A stretch of DNA of 64,000 bases, taken from JAHEDT01 sp963825615. GTDB lineage: Bacteria; Desulfobacterota; Desulfuromonadia; Desulfuromonadales; BM103. The stretch lies in assembly GCA_963825615.1 (NCBI GenBank), contig CAWGTV010000006.1:1-64000 (forward strand). Reading direction: 5' to 3'. Positions 58,525-64,000 of this stretch are shown in pieces. Below the pieces are notes generated by a model that was not told where the DNA came from, searched no databases, and saw only the letters and a program-made list of their open reading frames with translations. Position numbers and translations under genes: made by a program. How positions within the stretch are numbered: position 1 is the stretch's first letter; every line of letters starts with the position of its first letter.

Positions 58525-60084
58525 TTATTTTGCGTAATCAGTTGCCCTCGTTTCACGGATGACATTGACCCGGATTTGACCTGGATAGGTCATCTCGTTT
58601 TCGATCTTGCGGGCGATGTCTTTCGCTATGACATGTGACTGCTCATCGGAGACAACATCACTGGAGACCATGACGCGCACCTCTCGGCCCGCCTGGATCG
58701 CATAGCAGGAGGTAACCCCGTTGAAAGAGGTCCCGATGCGCTCGAGATCTTCGAGCCTTTTAACATAGGTTTCCAGCATTTCACGCCGCGCTCCGGGGCG
58801 CGCGCCTGACAAAGCGTCGGCCGCCTGGACCAGAATGGCCAGCACCGTGTCCGGCTTCTCATCCTCGTGGTGAGCGGCAATGGCATGCACGATATCGGGG
58901 TGCTCGCCATACTTCCTGGCCAGGTCGGCACCGATCACAGCGTGGGACCCTTCAATTTCGTGATCAACAGCCTTGCCTATATCGTGCAGCAGGCCAGCCC
59001 TCTTTGCCTGCTTGATATCCATACCGAGTTCTGCGGCCATGATGCCACAGAGAAAAGAGACCTCAAGGGAGTGCTGTAGAACATTCTGGCCGTAAGAGGT
59101 GCGGTAGCGCAGGCGCCCCACAAGTTTTATGATCTCCTGGTGGATACCGTGCACGCCAACATCGAAGGTTGCCTGCTCCCCCGCTTCGCGGATGGTGCTT
59201 TCAACTTCCTGTTCGGCCTTTTTGACCACTTCCTCGATGCGTGACGGGTGAATCCGGCCGTCGGCAATTAAGCGCTCGAGAGCCAGACGGGCCACTTCCC
59301 GGCGAACCGGATTGAACCCCGAGATAATGACCGCTTCGGGCGTGTCATCGATAATCAGGTCTATGCCGGTCGCCGCCTCAATCGCTCGGATATTGCGACC
59401 TTCCCGACCGATAATGCGGCCTTTCATTTCATCAGTTGGCAAGGCCACGGAATTGATGGTTTTTTCCGCCACATAATCACCGGCATAGCGCTGAATCGTC
59501 AGTGATAAAATTTTCTTGGCTTTCTTGTCAGCAGACTCTTTGGCCTCATCTTCAATCTGCTTGAGCATCTTGGCAGCATCATGACGGGCCTCGCTTTCCA
59601 TGACTGCAATCAGCTGCTGCTTGGCCTCCTCGGAAGTAAACCCGGAGATCTTTTCCAGAAGGGTGCGTTGCTCGGCAACCATTGCATCGACCTCATCGAT
59701 ACGCTTTTGCAGATTGCGGTCACGATCGAGCAGCGATTGTTCCCGTCGCGCCTGGTCGTGTTCTTTTTCATCAACCTGAGCAACCTTGCGATCGAGGTTT
59801 TCCTCTTTCTGCACCAGTCGGCGCTCCTGGGACTGAAGCTCTTTACGGGCTTCACGGACCTCATCCTCCCAGTCGGCTTTCGCCTTAAAAACAACGTCCT
59901 TGGACAAGATTTCCGCTTCCTTGCGGAGAGTCTCTGCCTCTTTTTTGGCATGCTCGATAATTTGCCCAGCTTCACGCTCAGCATTGGCCAGTTTTGATCC
60001 CGAAGATTTGGCACGGATAATTGCACCAACGAACCCTCCGACAACCAAACCGGCAAGGGTCAATAGTATCGTTTCTGTATTCAA
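58525..60084 (-). CDS. rny: Ribonuclease Y
   Basis: A 519-residue membrane-anchored endoribonuclease. One N-terminal membrane helix (about residues 6-25, LLTLAGLVVGGFVGAII), a long coiled-coil (30-200), KH domain (GRIIGREGRNIRAIEAATGI) and HD domain (LQHSLEVSFLCGIMAAELG, LLHDIGKAVDHEIEGSHAVI). The start is TTG 60084 because a perfect AAGGAGGT lies 7 nt upstream; the frame is open to 60120 without a ribosome site. RNase Y starts mRNA decay. Confidence 0.95.
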   Translation of the reverse strand: MNTETILLTLAGLVVGGFVGAIIRAKSSGSKLANAEREAGQIIEHAKKEAETLRKEAEILSKDVVFKAKADWEDEVREARKELQSQERRLVQKEENLDRKVAQVDEKEHDQARREQSLLDRDRNLQKRIDEVDAMVAEQRTLLEKISGFTSEEAKQQLIAVMESEARHDAAKMLKQIEDEAKESADKKAKKILSLTIQRYAGDYVAEKTINSVALPTDEMKGRIIGREGRNIRAIEAATGIDLIIDDTPEAVIISGFNPVRREVARLALERLIADGRIHPSRIEEVVKKAEQEVESTIREAGEQATFDVGVHGIHQEIIKLVGRLRYRTSYGQNVLQHSLEVSFLCGIMAAELGMDIKQAKRAGLLHDIGKAVDHEIEGSHAVIGADLARKYGEHPDIVHAIAAHHEDEKPDTVLAILVQAADALSGARPGARREMLETYVKRLEDLERIGTSFNGVTSCYAIQAGREVRVMVSSDVVSDEQSHVIAKDIARKIENEMTYPGQIRVNVIRETRATDYAK

Positions 60085-60144
60085 AGCCGTCACCTCCTTA
60101 TTGGCATTGTTTTTTGTCAAACGCCTTTGACTGCCAAGCAGCCA

Positions 60145-60705
60145 TCAGGCGGAAAAGTCGAACGTCTGGCTTTCCGTCATCAACACGGAAAGGGCTTTGT
60201 CATGTTTTGCAGCAGGCAACGATTCAACCAGTTGAGCGTCGTAAGCGAAACCTACCTTGAGACAGTCAGTCCGGCACAATGACAGGGCCCGGTCATAAAA
60301 CCCGCGGCCGTAGCCGAGGCGATGGCCAACGTGGTCAAAGACCACACCGGGGACAATGATCAGGTCCAATGCTGCAACCGCTACCATCCTGCAGCCCATG
60401 GGTTCCAAAACGCCGAACGCCCCAGGGACTAGATCAGACAGGCTCTGAACCTCCACGAACTCGAGATCATCACCCTTGATACGCGGATAAACCAACGTCT
60501 TGCCAGCCTCTATGGCCAGCATGGCCACAGCGTCTGTCGCCACCTCGTTATTAATTGCGCTGTAAAGAGCCAGGCAATCTGCACGACGGAACAGGCTCGA
60601 GCGCAGGAACCGCTGCTGGACCTTGGCGCTAGCATCGATACAGCTGTCAATCGGGCGGGATTTGCGCTCAACCAGAAATTGTGTCCTGATGGATTGCTTT
60701 GGCAT
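60145..60705 (-). CDS. 5-formyltetrahydrofolate cyclo-ligase
   Basis: A 186-residue MTHFS/YgfA-type enzyme that converts 5-formyl-THF and ATP to 5,10-methenyl-THF. Typical segments: VERKSRPIDSCIDASAKVQQ, LALYSAINNEVATDA (substrate loop), TLVYPRIKGDDLEFVEV and the glycine/arginine ATP loop VVFDHVGHRLGYGRGFYDRA. It lies directly behind the candidate 6S RNA and zapA, the same order as in gammaproteobacteria. Confidence 0.93.
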   Translation of the reverse strand: MPKQSIRTQFLVERKSRPIDSCIDASAKVQQRFLRSSLFRRADCLALYSAINNEVATDAVAMLAIEAGKTLVYPRIKGDDLEFVEVQSLSDLVPGAFGVLEPMGCRMVAVAALDLIIVPGVVFDHVGHRLGYGRGFYDRALSLCRTDCLKVGFAYDAQLVESLPAAKHDKALSVLMTESQTFDFSA

Positions 60706-60724
60706 AAGCAGAGATCCCGCGACT

Positions 60725-60985
60725 CGAGATCTCCGGACGGAAGGATTCAGATAGAAGGTGGGTATCTACGTTGCAAAACAACCACTTCAGGTTATTCCTG
60801 CTAAGGGCTCCCCATTCAGTGTACATCTGGCCTGGTTTGGCCGTTGACCGCACTGGCAACTATATTCCGGAGTTCCTGAGCTCATGACGATGATGCAACC
60901 TGTCGTGTGTCGTCTTTTCTAAACGTCCTTGGCGGACGGCAGTCCCATTAACCGATCTATCGTGAAATCTCCGTACGGAGATGCT
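60725..60985 (-). ncRNA. ssrS: Candidate 6S RNA (ssrS)
   Basis: A gene-free 320-nt gap between zapA and 5-FCL, the conserved location of ssrS. On the minus strand ATCTCCG-x-ACGG near 60980 can pair with CCGT-x-CGGAGAT near 60735 as a long closing stem, and further inner segments (GGTTGC/GCAAC) can extend it around large internal loops. The 3' arm carries TACCCACCTTC, a pattern I associate with 6S RNAs. Ends are approximate; 6S RNA would inhibit the housekeeping RNA polymerase in stationary phase. Confidence 0.5.
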
Positions 60986-61026
60986 TAGTTACACAACTGT
61001 TGTCTTGCAGCCCGACGGTAAAGCAA

Positions 61027-61305
61027 TTAATCCAGGGCTGCCTCTATCTTTTCGATCAAACGACTCAAGCGCTGTCCATTCACATCCGGGCCGCCTCCTC
61101 CAGCAGGCTCGCCGAGATGAGCGGCTGAGACATTCAAGAGGGCCAGTATGGCCGCCTGAAGAGAGTCGACCGCCCGACCACTGGTCGACACCTGAGCGAT
61201 CTGGTCTTCGACAAACCTGGCGACCCGGTGAACCTGCTCGGGGGGAGCGTCACTTCGGAGATTGAACTGCTGGCCGAGAATAGAGACCTGGACGCTCTGT
61301 TTCAT
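61027..61305 (-). CDS. zapA: Cell division protein ZapA
   Basis: A 92-residue FtsZ-ring-associated protein. The N-terminal beta-hairpin is QSVQVSILGQQFNLRSDAPP, followed by the ZapA helix beginning QVHRVARFVEDQIAQVSTSG and a C-terminal coiled-coil (LSRLIEKIEAAL). It cross-links FtsZ filaments. The ATG overlaps the stop of the upstream coiled-coil gene (ATGA), so the two are coupled. Confidence 0.9.
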   Translation of the reverse strand: MKQSVQVSILGQQFNLRSDAPPEQVHRVARFVEDQIAQVSTSGRAVDSLQAAILALLNVSAAHLGEPAGGGGPDVNGQRLSRLIEKIEAALD

Positions 61306-61493
61306 TGGGTCTTACCTTCAAGATGTTCCAATTTACCGAGCAGCTTGTCCAACTCGTTGCTGACTCTGGTGCGATCCTGCATCAAGCGATCACATTCGGC
61401 AGAGAGTTCCCGGTTGCGCACCTGCAATTCAACACGTTCAGTCAACAACTGATCTATAAGTTCTTCAAGCCGCGCAATCGCTTCCAAAGTCAC
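61302..61493 (-). CDS. ZapB-like coiled-coil protein
   Basis: A 63-residue protein that is almost entirely one coiled-coil (ARLEELIDQLLTERVELQVR, VSNELDKLLGKLEHLEG). It resembles ZapB or small coiled-coil partners found beside zapA in Geobacter-like genomes. It overlaps zapA by 4 bp. A role in the division ring is likely from context. Confidence 0.7.
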   Translation of the reverse strand: MTLEAIARLEELIDQLLTERVELQVRNRELSAECDRLMQDRTRVSNELDKLLGKLEHLEGKTQ

Positions 61494-61557
61494 TTAAAAA
61501 TCCCCCATCCAGATTAAATCTCAGACTAGGTCAAAGACCATAAAAAGTCAAGCGGTC

Positions 61558-62751
61558 TCAATTGTTAGCGAAGAGTGCTGCAACAAATTCATCAGCATCG
61601 AAAGGACGCAGATCGTCAACCCCCTCACCAACTCCGATAAGACGTACCGGCAGATCCAGCTGGGAACTGATGGCGACAACGATCCCACCCTTGGCCGTAC
61701 CATCCAATTTGGTCAGGGCAATGCCGGAAACAGCCACCGTCTCCTGAAATATGCGCGCCTGAATCAGGGCATTCTGACCGGTCGTTGCATCAAGGACCAG
61801 GAGTGTTTCATGAGGCGCTCCAGGAATTTCACGATCGACAACCCGACGGACCTTCTTAAGCTCTTCCATCAGATTAACCTTGGTGTGCAGTCTGCCGGCA
61901 GTATCCAGAATCAGTACATCGGCCTTGCGGGCAACGGCAGCCTTGGCCGCGTCGAAAGCGACGGCAGCCGGATCGGACCCTTCCGTGTGTCGAATGACTT
62001 CCGCACCAGAACGCGTACCCCAGATTTCGAGCTGCTCAGCCGCCGCAGCGCGAAAAGTATCGCCGGCACCGAGGACCACTTTTTTACCTTGATCGACAAA
62101 TTGCTTGGCCAGCTTGCCAATCGTCGTCGTCTTGCCAACGCCGTTTACGCCGACGACCATGATCACCAATGGCCCGCTTTCAGGCACCGCCCAATCGGAA
62201 CCACCCGTTTTCAAGCGGGCACGGATTTCTTCGCCAAGCACCTTGTGCAGTTGTCCGGGTTCATGTTGATCGATTTCCTTGAGCCGACCGTTCAGGGCTT
62301 GGATAAGCGCCTGGGTTGCCTGCATGCCAAAATCAGCAGTAATCAAGATCTCTTCCAGTTGCTCGAGGAAATCATCATCTAGGCGGGCGTGACTGCCGAG
62401 CAGAGCGTCGACTCGGCCGACCAGAGAGCTGCGTGTCTTGGCCAACCCCTGGCGCATGCGCTGAAAAAGGTTAACCGGTTCTTCAACAACCAGTAAAGCC
62501 GCAGCGGCCTGGTCGGGTTCCTCAGCGAGGGGCTCGCCCTTGGCAGTTTCTTCAACCTGGGCCGCCTCTCCCTCCGCAGAGCGCTCCTTGACACGCAGGT
62601 TTCTCCTCAGCAGGAGGACGACGACCACCAGAGATACCAGGGTTAGCCCGACGTAAACCAGTCCAAAGGCAGCCATCGGTCCGTGTTCTGCGGGGACACC
62701 CGATGCGACCAGAAAATCAGCGAGTTCATTGAGCCAGAGCTGGAAATCCAT
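61558..62751 (-). CDS. ftsY: Signal recognition particle receptor FtsY with N-terminal membrane helix
   Basis: A 397-residue SRP GTPase. Start ATG 62751 with AGGA upstream. An unusual N-terminal hydrophobic helix (about residues 27-50, LVYVGLTLVSLVVVVLLLRR) precedes an acidic linker (about 58-85) and the NG domain. G1 is GVNGVGKTTTIG, G3 DTAGRLHTKVNL, G4 TKLDGTAKGG. It docks ribosome-SRP complexes at the membrane. Many FtsY proteins bind the membrane only by an amphipathic segment; here a true transmembrane anchor seems likely. Confidence 0.92.
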   Translation of the reverse strand: MDFQLWLNELADFLVASGVPAEHGPMAAFGLVYVGLTLVSLVVVVLLLRRNLRVKERSAEGEAAQVEETAKGEPLAEEPDQAAAALLVVEEPVNLFQRMRQGLAKTRSSLVGRVDALLGSHARLDDDFLEQLEEILITADFGMQATQALIQALNGRLKEIDQHEPGQLHKVLGEEIRARLKTGGSDWAVPESGPLVIMVVGVNGVGKTTTIGKLAKQFVDQGKKVVLGAGDTFRAAAAEQLEIWGTRSGAEVIRHTEGSDPAAVAFDAAKAAVARKADVLILDTAGRLHTKVNLMEELKKVRRVVDREIPGAPHETLLVLDATTGQNALIQARIFQETVAVSGIALTKLDGTAKGGIVVAISSQLDLPVRLIGVGEGVDDLRPFDADEFVAALFANN

Positions 62752-62814
62752 AAACAATCCTACAAAGCAAAAGCGGCCTGTCGTTCGACATCAACAGACG
62801 GCCATAGCCGTTAG

Positions 62815-63174
62815 CTAGACAATCTCTCGATAAAGTGCCTGAATGCAGCGTCGCGCCTCCAAAAGTGCACGGCCCAGCATGTCAGACCGATCGAGCGTCA
62901 ACACCAGATAATATTCCTTGGTGACGGGCAGCACGAGGGTTTGCCCCTGTTTGGTGGTGATGACGATCTCCTTGAGTTCATCATCACCCAGACGGTCGAC
63001 CACCTCGCGCATGTTGTGCAGGATGACCCCTTTATGTGCACCAATGACCTTGAGATCATAGTCGTCCATGAGGCCGACCTGATCGACGGCCTCCCCCTCC
63101 CAATCGGCAATGATCGCGCCCTGAGCACCAGGGACACGTTCTACCAGTGAATTCAGGTGATTCTTGAAAGGCAC
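62815..63174 (-). CDS. Roadblock/LC7 domain protein (MglB-like)
   Basis: A 119-residue roadblock/longin-like domain: NSLVERVPGAQGAIIADWEG (residues 7-26), KVIGAHKGVILHNMREVVDR, KEIVITTKQGQTLVLPVTKE and LTLDRSDMLGRALLEARRCI. MglB-type proteins regulate small Ras-like GTPases in polarity and motility. The start is GTG 63174, 3 nt after the smc stop, and ftsY begins 63 nt downstream, so it is embedded between smc and ftsY. No mglA is seen in the window. Confidence 0.85.
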   Translation of the reverse strand: MPFKNHLNSLVERVPGAQGAIIADWEGEAVDQVGLMDDYDLKVIGAHKGVILHNMREVVDRLGDDELKEIVITTKQGQTLVLPVTKEYYLVLTLDRSDMLGRALLEARRCIQALYREIV

Positions 63175-63177
63175 GGC

Positions 63178-64000
63178 TCAGGCGACCTCTTTCATGCATA
63201 CCGAAACAAGTTTGGAGACCCCGGGCTCTTCCATGGTGATCCCATAGAGGTTGTCGGCAATTTCCATCGTTCGCTTGTTGTGGGTAATGATGATGAATTG
63301 TGACGTTTTGGACATGGTTTCCACGATATCGTTGAAACGGCCGATATTGGCGTCGTCCAAAGGCGCATCCACCTCGTCAAGCAGGCAGAACGGCGACGGC
63401 TTGATCTGGAAGATGGAGAAGATCATGGCAACGGCCGTCAAGGCCTTTTCCCCTCCGGAGAGCAGGGTCACGTTCTGCAGTTTCTTGCCTGGAGGCTGGG
63501 CAACCACCTCGATTCCGGTCTCTAGCAGGTCGTTTTCATCGGTCAGGCGCAGCTCGGCCTGACCACCGTTGAACAATTGCGGGAAGAGTTCACGGAACTT
63601 GGCATTGACCAGATCAAAAGTTTCGCGGAAGCGCTTGCGGGTGGTGCGATTGATTTTGGCAATAGCTGATTGCAACCCATCCAGAGAGGTCTGCAGGTCC
63701 TCCTGTTGCGCGGACAGGAAGGTGAAACGCTCCTCGAGCTCCTGGAATTCGTCAATCGCCATCAGGTTGACCTCACCGATCTCGTCGATGTGACTCTGCA
63801 GGTAATTGCGCCGCTCCTCTGCAGCGGCGGTGTCGAACTCGGCATCGAACATGGCGGCGACTTCGGGGGCAGCAAGATCGATCCGCGAACGCTCCAAGAA
63901 AGCCTGTCGCATATGTTCCATTTCCAACTGCAGCTCGCGATTCCTCATTTGCCGTGAGGTGAGTTCCTCGCGCAATTGCTGGGCACGGGCGCGCAGCTGT
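63178..64000 (-). CDS. smc: Chromosome segregation protein SMC (C-terminal part, cut by the window)
   Basis: The frame runs off the right edge; only the last 270 residues or so are present. They contain the end of the coiled-coil (LRARAQQLREEL upstream of the first start-like codon), the ABC signature LLSGGEKALTAVAMIFSIF, Walker B and D-loop FCLLDEVDAPLDDANI and the H-loop FIIITHNKRTMEIAD. SMC organises and segregates chromosomes with ScpAB. It is the first gene seen of the smc-roadblock-ftsY unit. Confidence 0.95.
   Translation of the reverse strand, partial: QLRARAQQLREELTSRQMRNRELQLEMEHMRQAFLERSRIDLAAPEVAAMFDAEFDTAAAEERRNYLQSHIDEIGEVNLMAIDEFQELEERFTFLSAQQEDLQTSLDGLQSAIAKINRTTRKRFRETFDLVNAKFRELFPQLFNGGQAELRLTDENDLLETGIEVVAQPPGKKLQNVTLLSGGEKALTAVAMIFSIFQIKPSPFCLLDEVDAPLDDANIGRFNDIVETMSKTSQFIIITHNKRTMEIADNLYGITMEEPGVSKLVSVCMKEVA

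Overview
The window looks like chromosomal DNA from an acetate-oxidising Desulfuromonadales-type bacterium (Geobacter/Desulfuromonas/Pelobacter relatives). The grounds are moderately GC-rich coding sequence, an Ato-type succinyl-CoA:acetate CoA-transferase, a bacteriohemerythrin, an NtrY/NtrX pair, the block smc - roadblock - ftsY - zapA - (6S) - 5-FCL - rny - ymdB - tyrS, and a Gram-negative envelope set (lpxC, bamD, Lol-like ABC operon). The species cannot be fixed from reading alone.

Layout. 0.2-12.6 kb: a tandem universal stress protein coupled to a P2-type cation ATPase, small periplasmic and Cys-rich proteins, an AI-2E-type permease, cyclophilin, a membrane-associated phosphodiesterase, an RlmI-like methyltransferase, an unknown protein beside a repeat island, a SlyD-like FKBP and a UbiE-like methyltransferase. 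13.0-18.2 kb: one operon of a LolA-like periplasmic protein, two FtsX/LolE-type permeases, an ABC ATPase and a beta-barrel protein. 18.8-20.2 kb (minus): a promoter drives a tiny zinc-ribbon lipoprotein, the fluoride channel crcB, a DUF190 protein and a TerB-like protein. 20.3-22.1 kb: rpoH behind a sigma-70 promoter and a CIRCE operator, then bamD. 22.2-33.2 kb: the acetate CoA-transferase with a 230-nt leader, peroxiredoxin, xerC, a coupled hydrolase/yjbQ/DUF362/lipoprotein operon, hemerythrin, a NifU-domain protein, midA, a glycerophosphodiesterase and a periplasmic rhodanese. 33.3-49.9 kb: glpX, a cytidylate-kinase/BON fusion, yebC, ruvCAB, a large unknown protein, queH, patatin, phasin-like, ubiB, lpxC and ntrYX.

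50.0-55.7 kb (minus) is an rrn operon, 16S - tRNA-Ile - tRNA-Ala - 23S - 5S, with boxA-like sites, a strong terminator and four stacked sigma-70-type promoters, two of them on a 99-bp tandem duplication. 55.7-64 kb (minus) holds tyrS, ymdB, rny, 5-FCL, a candidate 6S RNA, zapA, a ZapB-like coiled coil, ftsY, a roadblock protein and the 3' part of smc.

Two themes stand out. First, twelve single-base indels in eleven genes (eleven are +1) break otherwise well-conserved frames, including central-metabolism and envelope genes; this resembles base-level sequence error more than gene decay. Second, the intact tyrosyl-tRNA synthetase is of a different subtype from its lineage, and the decayed 3' end of a second synthetase lies directly behind its terminator, which looks like gene displacement caught in place. 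I did not find a CRISPR array, an intact insertion sequence, a prophage or a recognisable defence island. The least explained coding sequences are the protein at 38.6-41.0 kb, the one at 9.8-10.4 kb and the CrcB-linked lipoprotein.
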